Counted from the stretch's first letter, positions 50,900 through 60,350 are shown. The stretch is DNA of 64,000 nucleotides from Castellaniella denitrificans (GCF_042653765.1 NZ_JBHSEZ010000001.1:682001-746000), one strand, 5' to 3'. The notes: generated by a model from the sequence alone, not told the origin. A program made the numbers and translations.

Positions 50900-51829
50900 T
50901 CAGACGCGGTCGATGATTTTTTCGCCGAACAGGCCCTGGGGCCGGAACAGCAGGAACACCAGGGACAGCACGTAGGCGAACCAGATCTCGATGCCGCCGC
51001 CCACGAAGGGCCCCAGGTAGACCTCGGACAGCTTCTCGCCCACGCCGATGATGAGGCCGCCGACGATGGCCCCGGGCACCGAGGTCAGGCCGCCCAGGAT
51101 CACCACCGGCAGGGCCCGCAGGGCGGCCGTGGACAGGGTGAACTGCACGCCGAACTTCGAGCCCCAGACGATGCCCGTGACCAGGGCCACCAGGCCGGCC
51201 ACCGTCCACACCACCACCCAGATGCGGTTGAGCGGGATGCCCACCGACTGCGCCGCCTGGTGGTCGTCGGCCACGGCGCGCAGCGCCCGGCCCACCGTGG
51301 TGTACTGGAAGAAGAAGGCCAGCACCGCCACCAGCACGGCGGCCACGACGGCGGCCGTCAGGTCTTCGAGGCTGACCAGCACGCCGCCGTCGAACACCGT
51401 GTCCAGGATGATGACGGGGTCCTTGGGCATGCCGACGTCGATCGAATACACCGAACTGCCGAACAGGATCTGGCCGATGCCGTCCAGGAAATAGCTGATG
51501 CCGATGGTGGCCATCAGCAGCGTGGTGGCCTCCTGGTTGACCAGGTGGCGCAGCACCAGGCGCTCGACCAGCGCGGCGACCAGCCACATGAACAGGGCGG
51601 CCAGCACGAAGGCCAGCAGGTTGGCCAGCACGGGCGAGCTTCCGCCCAGCCAGGCGTCGATCCAGCCCGACAGGCGGGCCATGGCGAGCGCCGCGATCAG
51701 CACCATGGCGCCCTGGGCGAAATTGAACACCCCCGACGCCTTGAAGATCAGCACGAAGCCCAGCGCCACCAGGGCGTAGAGCATGCCGCTCATCAGACCG
51801 CCGATCACCGTTTCCAGAAAGAATCCCAT
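50900..51829 (-). CDS. Branched-chain-type ABC transporter permease LivH (operon A)
   Basis: The 309-residue permease begins ETVIGGLMSGMLYALVALGF and shows the LivH motif FNFAQGAMVLIAALAM and VADDHQAAQSVGIPLNRI, the coupling loop. About eight membrane helices are seen. It forms the membrane channel with LivM and is followed by it 15 bases later. Confidence 0.93.
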   Translation of the reverse strand: MGFFLETVIGGLMSGMLYALVALGFVLIFKASGVFNFAQGAMVLIAALAMARLSGWIDAWLGGSSPVLANLLAFVLAALFMWLVAALVERLVLRHLVNQEATTLLMATIGISYFLDGIGQILFGSSVYSIDVGMPKDPVIILDTVFDGGVLVSLEDLTAAVVAAVLVAVLAFFFQYTTVGRALRAVADDHQAAQSVGIPLNRIWVVVWTVAGLVALVTGIVWGSKFGVQFTLSTAALRALPVVILGGLTSVPGAIVGGLIIGVGEKLSEVYLGPFVGGGIEIWFAYVLSLVFLLFRPQGLFGEKIIDRV

Positions 51830-51857
51830 CGTGGTTCCTCGAGTAGCGTGAATGGCC

Positions 51858-52697
51858 CTAGTGGCTGGCGCCCAGATAGGCCCGGATGACTTCCGGATTG
51901 CCGCGCACCTCGTCCGGCGTGCCGTCGCCGATCTTGCGGCCGTAGTCCAGCACCACGACCCGGTCGGAGATGTCCATGACCACGCCCATGTCGTGCTCGA
52001 TCAGCACGATCGTGGTGCCGTATTCGTCGTTCACGTCCAGGATGTAGCGGCTCATGTCCTGCTTTTCCTCGATGTTCATGCCCGCCATGGGCTCGTCGAG
52101 CAGCAGGATGCGCGGCTCCATGGCCAGCGCCCGGCCCAGGTCCACGCGTTTCTGCAGGCCGTAGGGCAGGCGCCCGACCGGGGTCTTGCGCCAGGCCTGG
52201 ATCTCCAGGAAGTCGATGATGTTCTCGACCACCTCGCGGTGGGCGATTTCCTCGCGCTCGGCCGAACCCAGCCGCAGCGCCTGGGCCAGCACGCCGCTCT
52301 TCATGCGCAGGTTGCGGCCCGTCATGATGTTGTCCAGCACGCTCATGCCCTTGAACAGGGCCAGGTTCTGGAAGGTGCGGGCGATGCCCATTTCGGCGGC
52401 GCGGCGCGGATTCATCCGGGCGAACTGCCGGCCCTGCAGCAGGATGCGGCCTTCCTGGGGCGTGTAGACGCCGTTGATGACGTTCAGCATCGAGCTCTTG
52501 CCCGCGCCGTTGGGGCCGATGATGGCGCGGATCTCGTGTTCGCGCACGTCGAAGGAAATGTCCGTCAGCGCCTTGACCCCGCCGAAGGACAGGGAAATGT
52601 TCTGCAGGTCCAGGATGACCTCGCCGATCCGCCCTGCCCGGCCGGCGGCGCCGTCCTGCGCCGTTTCGCGGTTCTGTTCCATCGCCAGTTCGGTCAT
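51858..52697 (-). CDS. Branched-chain-type ABC transporter ATP-binding protein LivG (operon A)
   Basis: The 279-residue ATPase has Walker A GPNGAGKSSMLNVI, the LivG insertion and signature region RLPYGLQKRVDLGRALA, and Walker B ILLLDEPMAGMN followed by IEEKQDMSRYIL. Its ATG follows the acyl-CoA synthetase stop with no gap (TGA-ATG), showing tight coupling of import and CoA activation. A 28-residue N-terminal extension precedes the ATPase fold. Confidence 0.93.
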   Translation of the reverse strand: MTELAMEQNRETAQDGAAGRAGRIGEVILDLQNISLSFGGVKALTDISFDVREHEIRAIIGPNGAGKSSMLNVINGVYTPQEGRILLQGRQFARMNPRRAAEMGIARTFQNLALFKGMSVLDNIMTGRNLRMKSGVLAQALRLGSAEREEIAHREVVENIIDFLEIQAWRKTPVGRLPYGLQKRVDLGRALAMEPRILLLDEPMAGMNIEEKQDMSRYILDVNDEYGTTIVLIEHDMGVVMDISDRVVVLDYGRKIGDGTPDEVRGNPEVIRAYLGASH

Positions 52698-54659
52698 TCA
52701 GGCCACCTTCTTCAGGGGTTCGGGCCGCGCGACGGCCGCGGGTTCGATGCGCAGGTCGGCGGAGATCCGGCCCGTGCGGCCGTCCTCGAACTTGACCTCG
52801 GTTTCGATGAACTGGCTCGCGCGGCCCTCGAACAGCGCTTCGACCAGCACGGCGTACTTCTGCGCGATGAAAGCGCGGCGGACCTTGCGGGTGCGGGTCA
52901 GCTCGTCGTCGTCCGGATCCAGCTCCTTGTGCAGGATCAGGAAGCGGCTGACCTGGGAGGCCGCCAGTTTCGGGTCCTGGGCAAGGTCGGCGTTGACCTG
53001 CTCGACGCAGTCCCGGATCAGGGCGTAGACCTCGTCCTTGCCGGCCAGGTCGGTATAGCCGGCGTAGGGCAGGCCGCGGCGCTCGGCCCAGTTGCCGACG
53101 GCCTCCAGGTCGATGTTGATGAAGGCACAGACCTCGGGGCGGTCCGCCCCGAAGGCCACGGCTTCCTTGATGAAGGAGAAGAATTTCAGCTTGTTCTCGA
53201 TGTATTTCGGCGCGAACAGGCTGCCGTCGGACAGGTGGCCGACGTCCTTGGCGCGGTCGATGATCTTCAGCTGGCCGTCCGTATCCAGGTAGCCCGCGTC
53301 GCCGGTGTGGTACCAGCCGTCCTCCGTGTAGGATTCGGCCGTCGCCTTGGGATTGCGGTAATAGCCGGAGAACAGGCCGGGGCTGCGCAGCTGGATCTCG
53401 CCGTTCTCGGCCACGCGGATGTCCACGCCCTCGCAGGGCGGGCCGACCGTGTCGTCGCGCACCTGGCCGTTGGCCTGGACGCAGACGAAGACCGAGGTTT
53501 CGGTGGAGCCGTAGAGCTGCTTCAGGTTGATGCCGATGGAGCGGTAGAAGACGAACAGGTCGGGGCCGATGGCCTCGCCCGCCGTATAGGCCACGCGCAC
53601 CCGGCTCATGCCCAGGGTATTGCGCAGGGGGCCGTAGACCAGCAGGTCGCCCAGTGCGTATTTCAGGCGGTCGAGCAGGCCGACGCCCGCGCCGCCGTCC
53701 AGGATCCTGTCCCCCACCCGCCGCGCCAGGCCCATCGCCCGGCGGTACAGCCAGCGCTTGAAGCGGCCGGCGTCCTCCATGCGGATCGTGACGTGGGTCA
53801 GCAGGCCCTCGAGCACGCGCGGCGGCGCGAAATAATAGGTGGGGCCGATGTCGCGCATGTCGATCGACACGGTTTCGGGCGATTCCGGATGATTCACGGT
53901 GAAGCCCGTGGTCAGGAACTGCGTGTAGGAAAACATGTTCTGCCCGATCCAGGCGGGCGGCAGGTAGGCCAGCACGTCCTCCCGGTCGGTCAGGCCCTCG
54001 AAGCGCTCGATGACCCGCGCCCGGTCGATGAGCGCGTGGTGGCTGAGGACCACGCCCTTGGGCTTGCCCGTGGTCCCGGAGGTATAGAACATCGCGGCCG
54101 TGTCGTCGGGGCCGATGGCGGCGATGCGGCCGTCGATCTCGTCCGGCAGCCGGTGGGCGCGCTCGTCGCCGCGCGACAACAGGGCTTCCCAGGCCAGCAG
54201 GCGCGGATCGTCGTAATGGCGCAGGCCGCGCGGATCGTCGTAGACGACGTGGCGCAACGCCGGGCAGCGGCCCGAGACTTCCAGCATCTTGTCGACCTGC
54301 TCCTGGTCCTCGGCCACCACCACGCCGACCTCGGCGTCCTGGAGCACGTAGGCCATTTCCTCGGCCACCGCGTCCTGGTAGAGCGGCACGGGAATGGCGC
54401 CCAGGCACTGGGCCGCCATCATCGCCATGTACAGCCGGGGGCGGTTCTCGCCGACCACGGCGACGTGCTCGCCCGAGCGGACCCCCAATTCGGCCAGCCC
54501 CGAGGCCACGCGCCGGACCTCGGCCGCCACCTGGGCCCAGGTCAGCGTCTGCCAGATGCCCAGGTCCTTTTCCCGGATCGCGGGCCGCGAACCGCGCGCC
54601 CGCGCATGGTGCATCAGCAGGGCGGGGAACGTCGTTGCGGCGGTGGTTTCCTGTACCAT
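52698..54659 (-). CDS. Long-chain acyl-CoA synthetase-like AMP-binding protein (operon A)
   Basis: The 653-residue enzyme has the AMP-binding P-loop FYTSGTTGKPKGVVLSHHAL, the LYGSTETSVFVC motif and GWYHTGDAGYLDTDGQLKII, followed by an insert-bearing C-terminal domain as in FadD15-type synthetases. It converts a carboxylic acid to its CoA ester via an acyl-adenylate. It opens the operon, so a promoter should lie in 54660-54807, shared divergently with the Crp-type gene. The substrate could be a fatty or an aromatic acid. Confidence 0.9.
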   Translation of the reverse strand: MVQETTAATTFPALLMHHARARGSRPAIREKDLGIWQTLTWAQVAAEVRRVASGLAELGVRSGEHVAVVGENRPRLYMAMMAAQCLGAIPVPLYQDAVAEEMAYVLQDAEVGVVVAEDQEQVDKMLEVSGRCPALRHVVYDDPRGLRHYDDPRLLAWEALLSRGDERAHRLPDEIDGRIAAIGPDDTAAMFYTSGTTGKPKGVVLSHHALIDRARVIERFEGLTDREDVLAYLPPAWIGQNMFSYTQFLTTGFTVNHPESPETVSIDMRDIGPTYYFAPPRVLEGLLTHVTIRMEDAGRFKRWLYRRAMGLARRVGDRILDGGAGVGLLDRLKYALGDLLVYGPLRNTLGMSRVRVAYTAGEAIGPDLFVFYRSIGINLKQLYGSTETSVFVCVQANGQVRDDTVGPPCEGVDIRVAENGEIQLRSPGLFSGYYRNPKATAESYTEDGWYHTGDAGYLDTDGQLKIIDRAKDVGHLSDGSLFAPKYIENKLKFFSFIKEAVAFGADRPEVCAFINIDLEAVGNWAERRGLPYAGYTDLAGKDEVYALIRDCVEQVNADLAQDPKLAASQVSRFLILHKELDPDDDELTRTRKVRRAFIAQKYAVLVEALFEGRASQFIETEVKFEDGRTGRISADLRIEPAAVARPEPLKKVA

Positions 54660-54807
54660 GATGTCTCCTCGGCCGTGCGCGGATCCTGCGCTGCGCAGGG
54701 CCTTCAGTGCGCCTCTGATGGGCGGTGTCGCGGACTAAGGTACAGGCAGCGGCCCGCCCCCGACTGTCGCACGTATGACATTCGATCTCGATCTAGGGTA
54801 AGTCCCC

Positions 54808-55509
54808 ATGAACCTGACTCAGGCTTTGCCGGCGCGCGCCGCCTGGTTCGACCTGCTGGACGACGAGCAGCAGGCGCGCGTCCTGCAGGACACCGCCGTG
54901 GCGCACGTCGAGGCCGGCACCATCGTCGAGCACAAGGGCGTGGTCGCCTGCTCCTGGATCGGCGTGCTCGACGGGCTGGTGAAAGTGTCGGTGGGCAACG
55001 CCGACGGCAAGCTGGCGTCCCTGACCGGGGTGCCGGCCGGCGGCTGGATCGGCGAAGGCTCGCTGCTGAAGCGGGAAGCCCGCAAGTACGACATCATCGC
55101 CCTGCGCCGCAGCACCATCGCCCGCCTGCGCGGCGACACGTTCTACTGGCTGCTGGACGCCAGCATCCCCTTCAACCGCTACCTGCTGCACCAGTTGAAC
55201 GAACGGGTGGCGCAGTTCATCGGCAAGGCCGAATACGACCGCCTGCTGGCCCCCGACGCCCGCGTGGCGCGCTGCCTGGCGGAACTGTTCAATCCGCTGC
55301 TGTACCCTGGCAATTCGATGCGCCTGGAAATCACCCAGGAGGAAATCGGCTTCCTGGCGCGCATTTCCCGCCAGCGCACCAACCAGGCCCTGCGCGCGCT
55401 GGAAGCCGCGCGATTGCTCAGGGTCGAATACGGCGCCGTCCAGGTGCTGGACCTGGACGGGCTGAAGCACTACACGGGCTCGGAAGACGTTCAGTGCCCG
55501 CCCAGGTAG
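54808..55509 (+). CDS. Crp/Fnr-family transcriptional regulator
   Basis: The 233-residue protein has an N-terminal cyclic-nucleotide-binding-like barrel (about 20-130; WIGVLDGLVKVSVGNADGKL, PAGGWIGEGSLLKRE) and a C-terminal helix-turn-helix (ITQEEIGFLARISRQRTNQA). No Fnr-type cysteine cluster is present. It lies between the two Liv operons and is divergent from the first, making it the obvious candidate regulator for operon A. Its last 19 bases overlap the 3' end of the operon B livF gene. Confidence 0.9.
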   Translation: MNLTQALPARAAWFDLLDDEQQARVLQDTAVAHVEAGTIVEHKGVVACSWIGVLDGLVKVSVGNADGKLASLTGVPAGGWIGEGSLLKREARKYDIIALRRSTIARLRGDTFYWLLDASIPFNRYLLHQLNERVAQFIGKAEYDRLLAPDARVARCLAELFNPLLYPGNSMRLEITQEEIGFLARISRQRTNQALRALEAARLLRVEYGAVQVLDLDGLKHYTGSEDVQCPPR

Positions 55510-56210
55510 GCCGCGGCCACGGCGGGATCGTTGCGCAGCCGCTGCGCGGGGCCTTCGACGGCGATGCGGCCGTTTTCCAGCACGTAGCCGTAGTCCGCGA
55601 CCGCCAGCGCCGCCGCGGCGAACTGTTCCACCAGCAGCATCGTCACGCCCTCGGACTTCAGGCGCGAGATGATGCGGAACACCTCGTCGACCAGGATGGG
55701 GGCCAGCCCCATCGACGGCTCGTCCAGCAGCACGACCTCGGGGTCGAGCATGACCGCGCGCGCCATGGCCAGCATCTGCTGCTCGCCGCCCGACAGGGTG
55801 CCCGCCAGCTGCGCGCGCCGTTCCTTCAGGCGCGGGAACAGGTCCAGGGCGCGATCCAGGTCGCGGGCCACGTCGCCGCGCGCGCGGCTGCCCGTCAGGC
55901 GCGGAAAGGCGCCCAGCAGCAGGTTGTCCGTGACGCTCAGCGTGGGGAAGACGCGCCGGCCTTCGGGGGAATGCGCCAGGCCCAGGCGGGCGATCCGGTG
56001 GGATTCCAGCCCCTGGATCGCCCGGTTGCCCAGGACGATGGTGCCCGCCGAAGGCCGCAGCATGCCGGACACGGCCCGCATGGTGGTGGTCTTGCCCGCC
56101 CCGTTGGACCCGATCAGGGTCACGACCTTGCCGGCGGGCACGTCCAGGCTGATGCCGTGCAGCACCTTGACCTTGCCGTAGCCAGCTTCCAGGTTCTCGA
56201 TCTTCAGCAT
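55491..56210 (-). CDS. Branched-chain-type ABC transporter ATP-binding protein LivF (operon B)
   Basis: The 239-residue ATPase has Walker A GSNGAGKTTTMRAV, signature LSGGEQQMLAMARA and Walker B VVLLDEPSMGLAPILV, a standard LivF in length and order. Its start overlaps the stop of the permease-ATPase fusion by seven bases. It is the last gene of operon B. Confidence 0.94.
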   Translation of the reverse strand: MLKIENLEAGYGKVKVLHGISLDVPAGKVVTLIGSNGAGKTTTMRAVSGMLRPSAGTIVLGNRAIQGLESHRIARLGLAHSPEGRRVFPTLSVTDNLLLGAFPRLTGSRARGDVARDLDRALDLFPRLKERRAQLAGTLSGGEQQMLAMARAVMLDPEVVLLDEPSMGLAPILVDEVFRIISRLKSEGVTMLLVEQFAAAALAVADYGYVLENGRIAVEGPAQRLRNDPAVAAAYLGGH

Positions 56211-58147
56211 GCCTGCGCTCCCGCCTGTTCACCGCCCAGATAGGCCTCCACGACCCGGGGGTCGGCCTGCACGTCGGCGGGCAGCCCCTCGGCGATCTTC
56301 TGTCCGAAATCCAGCACCGACACCGCGTCGCAGACCCCCATCACCACGTCCATGTGGTGCTCGATCAGGATCACGGTGAGGCCGCGCGCCTTGAGCTTGC
56401 GCATGATGTCCAGCAGTTCCTCGATGTCCGGGGCCGTCAGGCCGGCCGCCGGCTCGTCGAGCAGCAGCAGCTGGGGGTCGAGCGCCAGGGCGCGAGCGAT
56501 TTCCAGCAGGCGCTGCTTGCCGTAGGGCAGGTTGCGCGCCTCTTCGTGGGCCAGCGGCGCCAGGCCGACGAATTCCAGCAGTCCGAGCGCCCGGGCGCGG
56601 GCCTGGCGTTCTTCCCGCCGCCAGCCGGGCGTGCGCAGCGCGACGCCCGCCAGCCCGCTGCCGAAGGAATGATGCAGCCCGACCAGCACGTTTTCCAGCG
56701 CGCTCATCTCGCCGAAGAGCTGCACGTTCTGGAAGGTGCGCGCCACGCCCCGCGAGGCGATCTGCGCGGAGGTCAGGCCGGCCAGGTCGCGGCCGGCGAA
56801 GACCACGGAACCGGACGTGGGCATGTAGATGCCCGTCAGCACGTTCATCATGGTGCTCTTGCCCGAACCGTTGGGGCCGATCAGCCCGTGGATCGTGCCG
56901 CGCCGCACTTCCAGGTCGACCCCGTTGAGCGCCTTGAGCCCGCCGAACTGCATCACGGCCTGGCCGACGGCGAGCAGCACGCCGTGCGAGGCGTCCGGCA
57001 GCCCGCCGTCCTCGGCCGCCGGGACGGCCTCCGCCCGCCCGGCCAGGGCCGGAGCCGGAGCCGCCTGGGAACGGCCCAGCGCGTGCGTCACGAAGCCGAC
57101 GATGCCGTCCGGCAGGTAATAGACGACGAAGAGGATCATCAGGCCGAAGATCGACAGCCGCCAGTCGGTCATCTGGTCCAGCGCCAGCGAACCGCCGGCC
57201 AGGACCAGGGCGCCGATCACGGGCGCCGCCATGCGCGCGGGCGTGGCCCGGCCGCGCCGCACCGCCATCGCGGCGCCGGCCACGACCAGCACCGCCAGGC
57301 CCACGGCCAGCGGCCGGAAGGTGGACACGTCGTCGAGCATCTTGGGCAGCAGCACGATGATGGCCGCCCCCAGCAGCGCGCCCGAGCGGGTCTTGCGCCC
57401 GCCCATGATGAGGGCCAGCAGGAACAGCACCATCAGCTCGAAGGTATAGGTGTTGGGCGAGATGTATTGCTCGGAATAGGCGTGCAGCGCGCCCGACAGG
57501 CCGGCCAGGCCGGCGCTGATGACGAAGGCCACGACCTTGTAGCGGTAGACCGACACGCCCATGCAGTCGCAGGCGATGGGGCTGTCGCGCAGGGCCTCGA
57601 AGGCGCGCCCGTAGTGCGAGCGCGCGACGCGCTCGGTGAACAGCACCGCCAGTGCCAGCAGGGCCAGCACCAGCCAGAAGAACTCCGGGCCGCTCAGCAT
57701 GTGGCCGGCGATGACGGGCTTTTCCAGGCTGATGCCCATGGGCCCCGCCGTGAGGAAGTCCATCTCGTTGATGAGGATCTGGATGATGGTGCCGAAGGCC
57801 AGGGTCACCATGGCCAGGTAGGGGCCCGTCACCCGCAGCGCCGGCAGGGCCAGGATCGCGCCGAAGCCCGCCGTCACCACGACGGCGGCGGGCAGCGTGA
57901 TCCAGAACGGCATGTCCAGGTGCAGGACCAGGGTCCCGACGGTGTAGGCGCCGATCCCGAACAGGCCCGCGTGGCCGAGGGACACCTGGCCGGTGTAGCC
58001 CACCACGATGTCCAGCCCGAGCAGCAGGACCGCGTAGATCAGGATGGTCTCGATCAGGTGCAGGTAGTAGGGATTGTCGACGCCGAGCGGCACCATCGCC
58101 AGCACGGCGGCCAGCGCGGCGAAAGACAGCAGATGCTTCTTGTTCAT
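56204..58147 (-). CDS. LivM-LivG fusion: ABC permease and ATP-binding protein (operon B)
   Basis: One 647-residue frame joins a LivM-type permease (about 1-350; YTGQVSLGHAGLFGIGAYTV, ALRDSPIACDCMGVSVYRYK) through an Ala/Pro linker (about 355-385) to a LivG-type ATPase (about 390-640; Walker A GPNGSGKSTMMNVL, NLPYGKQRLLEIARALA, Walker B LLLLDEPAAGLTAPD). No separate livG exists in operon B. Similar fusions occur in other proteobacteria, so this is a variant, not a frameshift product. Confidence 0.93.
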   Translation of the reverse strand: MNKKHLLSFAALAAVLAMVPLGVDNPYYLHLIETILIYAVLLLGLDIVVGYTGQVSLGHAGLFGIGAYTVGTLVLHLDMPFWITLPAAVVVTAGFGAILALPALRVTGPYLAMVTLAFGTIIQILINEMDFLTAGPMGISLEKPVIAGHMLSGPEFFWLVLALLALAVLFTERVARSHYGRAFEALRDSPIACDCMGVSVYRYKVVAFVISAGLAGLSGALHAYSEQYISPNTYTFELMVLFLLALIMGGRKTRSGALLGAAIIVLLPKMLDDVSTFRPLAVGLAVLVVAGAAMAVRRGRATPARMAAPVIGALVLAGGSLALDQMTDWRLSIFGLMILFVVYYLPDGIVGFVTHALGRSQAAPAPALAGRAEAVPAAEDGGLPDASHGVLLAVGQAVMQFGGLKALNGVDLEVRRGTIHGLIGPNGSGKSTMMNVLTGIYMPTSGSVVFAGRDLAGLTSAQIASRGVARTFQNVQLFGEMSALENVLVGLHHSFGSGLAGVALRTPGWRREERQARARALGLLEFVGLAPLAHEEARNLPYGKQRLLEIARALALDPQLLLLDEPAAGLTAPDIEELLDIMRKLKARGLTVILIEHHMDVVMGVCDAVSVLDFGQKIAEGLPADVQADPRVVEAYLGGEQAGAQAC

Positions 58148-58154
58148 GATGGGA

Positions 58155-59030
58155 TCAGACCTTCTTGATGGCGGTCTTGCCGAACAGCCCGGCGGGCCGC
58201 ACCGTCAGGACGAGCAGCAGCAGGATCAGGCCGGGGACGTCCTTGTAGCCGGTGGAGAGATAGAAGCCGGTGGTGGTCTCGATGACGCCCAGCAGCAGGC
58301 CGCCCACGATGGCGCCCAGGCCGCTGTTCAGGCCGCCCACGATGGCCACGGCGAAGGCCTTCAGGCCCAGCACCGCGCCCATGGAGGCGCCGGTGAGCGT
58401 CAGCGGAGCGACCAGCACGCCCGCGAAGGCGGCCGTCAGGGAGGACAGCGCATAGGAAAACGTGATGACCAGCTTGGTGTTGATGCCCATCAGGCCGGCG
58501 GCGTCGCGGTCGCCGGAGGTCGCCACCACCGCCTTGCCGTAGATCGACACGCGGTTGAACAGCTCGATGGCGCCCATGATCAGCAGCGCGCCCGCGACCA
58601 CCAGCAGTTCCATCGGCAGGATGTTGGCGCCCAGCACGCTGAAGGGGGTTTCGGACACGGGCGAAGGGAAGTGCAGCGCGTCGCGGCCCCAGATGTTCTC
58701 GGCCGTGTTGCGGAAGATGATGCCCAGGGCGATGGTCGCCATGATCCAGCCGAACTCGGACCGCGCCTCGATCGCGGGGCGCACGGCCACGCGCTCGACC
58801 ACGGCGCCCTGCGCCATGCCGAAGATGCAGACCAGGGGGATCATCAGCCAGTAGCTCACGCCCATCCCGACCAGGGTCAGGCCGACCAGCCCTCCCAGCA
58901 TCAGGGCGTCGCCCTGGCCGAAGTTCAGGGTCTCGGAGGTGGCGTAGGTCAGTTGGTAGCCGAAGGCGATGACCGCGTAGATCATGCCCAGGGCCACGCC
59001 GCTATAGGCCAGTTGCAGAAAAATCGTCAT
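58155..59030 (-). CDS. Branched-chain-type ABC transporter permease LivH (operon B)
   Basis: The 291-residue permease shows LQLAYSGVALGMIYAVIAFG, ETLNFGQGDALMLGGLVGLT and the coupling segment SGDRDAAGLMGINTKL. It would pair with the permease half of the fusion. Two strong hairpins lie between it and the binding-protein gene upstream. Confidence 0.93.
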   Translation of the reverse strand: MTIFLQLAYSGVALGMIYAVIAFGYQLTYATSETLNFGQGDALMLGGLVGLTLVGMGVSYWLMIPLVCIFGMAQGAVVERVAVRPAIEARSEFGWIMATIALGIIFRNTAENIWGRDALHFPSPVSETPFSVLGANILPMELLVVAGALLIMGAIELFNRVSIYGKAVVATSGDRDAAGLMGINTKLVITFSYALSSLTAAFAGVLVAPLTLTGASMGAVLGLKAFAVAIVGGLNSGLGAIVGGLLLGVIETTTGFYLSTGYKDVPGLILLLLVLTVRPAGLFGKTAIKKV

Positions 59031-59054
59031 GTTCTTTCCAGCGGGAACGCGCCG

Positions 59055-59117
59055 CCCGGGGCGAAGGCGCCCCGGGACCGCGCATCGGAACGCGCGTCCC
59101 GCCGCGAGGCGGGACGC
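59055..59117 (-). other. Two tandem hairpins between binding-protein and permease genes (operon B)
   Basis: Stem 1 is a nine-pair CCCGGGGCG stem (59055-59063 with 59068-59076). Stem 2 is a ten-pair GCGTCCCGCC stem (59094-59103 with 59108-59117). Neither has a T-run. They fill most of the 105-base gap and probably protect the binding-protein message and reduce permease expression, as known for other binding-protein operons. Confidence 0.6.
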
Positions 59118-59135
59118 GGCGGTGCGGCGGTGCGG

Positions 59136-60350
59136 TTACTGCGCGGACTGGCCGGCGTTGGCGACGCTGCGCTGCTCGTCCTCGGGGTGGGCGAAGACCA
59201 CGCGGCCCTTGGACACCTCGCCCATGTAGACCAGGTCGGGACCGTCGATGGTCTCGTGGTCGGCCGTCGAGTAGGGTGCCTTGTAGGTCATGATCACGCC
59301 TTCGACGGGCTTCTTCAGGCTTTCGAGCGCGGCGCGGATGTCGGCGCCCTTGGTGTTGCCGGCCTGCTCGATGGCGGCCGCCAGCAGCAGCACCGAGTCG
59401 TAGCCCTGGGCGGCGGACACGGCCGATTCGATCCGGTCGTGCTTGGGCTTGAAGGTCTGCACGTAGGCGTCGATGAAGGCCTTGCGCTTGGGCGTGTTGG
59501 GGTTCTGGATGAAGGTCTGGGGCATCAGGGCGCCGTCGCCGTTGGCGCGCGCCGTGTCGATGAAGTTCGCCATGGCCAGCGTCCAGCTGCCGATCAGGGG
59601 CACCTTCCAGCCGAGCTTGGCCATGCCGTTGGCCAGTTGCGCGAGCTCGGGGCCGATGCCGTAGGTCAGCAGAGCCTCGGCGCCGGCTTCCTTGGCGCGC
59701 AGCAGTTGCGCGGTCATGTCGACGTCGCCGATGTTGAACTTTTCCACCGCCACCGGCTTGACGCCCAGCTTGTCCAGCGCCTTTTCCATGTCCTCGCGGC
59801 CCAACTGGCCGTAGTTGGTGGAATCGGCCATGATGGCGACCTTCTTGAAGCCGCGCTTGGTGACGGCCTCGGCGGCGATCATGGGCGCCTGGATGTTGTC
59901 GGCGGCCGACATGCGGAACACGTAGTTGTGCTCGTACTTCGGCGGCAGGAACTGCTGGGTGACCACCGAACCCGTCGCCACGTTGGCGATGGCCGGGATG
60001 GCGGCGTTCTGGTAGAAGCGGGTCGAGGCCAGGGCCACGCCGGTGTTGATGAAGCCCACGGTCGCGACGACCCGCTCGCGGTTGATCAGTTCCTGGGCGA
60101 TCTGCACGCCGCGCTCGTTCTTGGCCTCGTCGTCGCGCTCGACCAGTTCGAGCTGGCGCCCCAGCACCCCGCCCTTGGCGTTGATGTCCTGGGCGGCCAG
60201 GCGCACGCCGTCGCGCATGCTCACGCCCATGGAGGAAGACCCCCCCGTGAAGGGCCCGGATACGCCGACCTTGATGGTGTCGGCCGCCTGGGCGGTCGCT
60301 GCCAGCGACAGGGTGATGGCCAGGGCCAGGCAGGTCTTTTGGAATGTCAT
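59136..60350 (-). CDS. Periplasmic substrate-binding protein, Liv/type-1 fold (operon B)
   Basis: The 404-residue precursor has a signal peptide (to about residue 22, TAQAA) and a LivK-like fold (IKVGVSGPFTGGSSSMGVSM, DINAKGGVLGRQLELVERDD, FKKVAIMADSTNYGQLG). It is the first gene of operon B. The ligand is unknown; the family takes amino acids, amides, urea and aromatic or aliphatic acids. Confidence 0.92.
   Translation of the reverse strand: MTFQKTCLALAITLSLAATAQAADTIKVGVSGPFTGGSSSMGVSMRDGVRLAAQDINAKGGVLGRQLELVERDDEAKNERGVQIAQELINRERVVATVGFINTGVALASTRFYQNAAIPAIANVATGSVVTQQFLPPKYEHNYVFRMSAADNIQAPMIAAEAVTKRGFKKVAIMADSTNYGQLGREDMEKALDKLGVKPVAVEKFNIGDVDMTAQLLRAKEAGAEALLTYGIGPELAQLANGMAKLGWKVPLIGSWTLAMANFIDTARANGDGALMPQTFIQNPNTPKRKAFIDAYVQTFKPKHDRIESAVSAAQGYDSVLLLAAAIEQAGNTKGADIRAALESLKKPVEGVIMTYKAPYSTADHETIDGPDLVYMGEVSKGRVVFAHPEDEQRSVANAGQSAQ

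Noticed and set aside
51852..56243. 1463-codon open frame on the plus strand opposite livG, the acyl-CoA synthetase and more
   Set aside because: It is antisense to well-recognised genes and has no domain of its own. In DNA this rich in GC with strong third-position bias, long stop-free antisense frames arise by chance.
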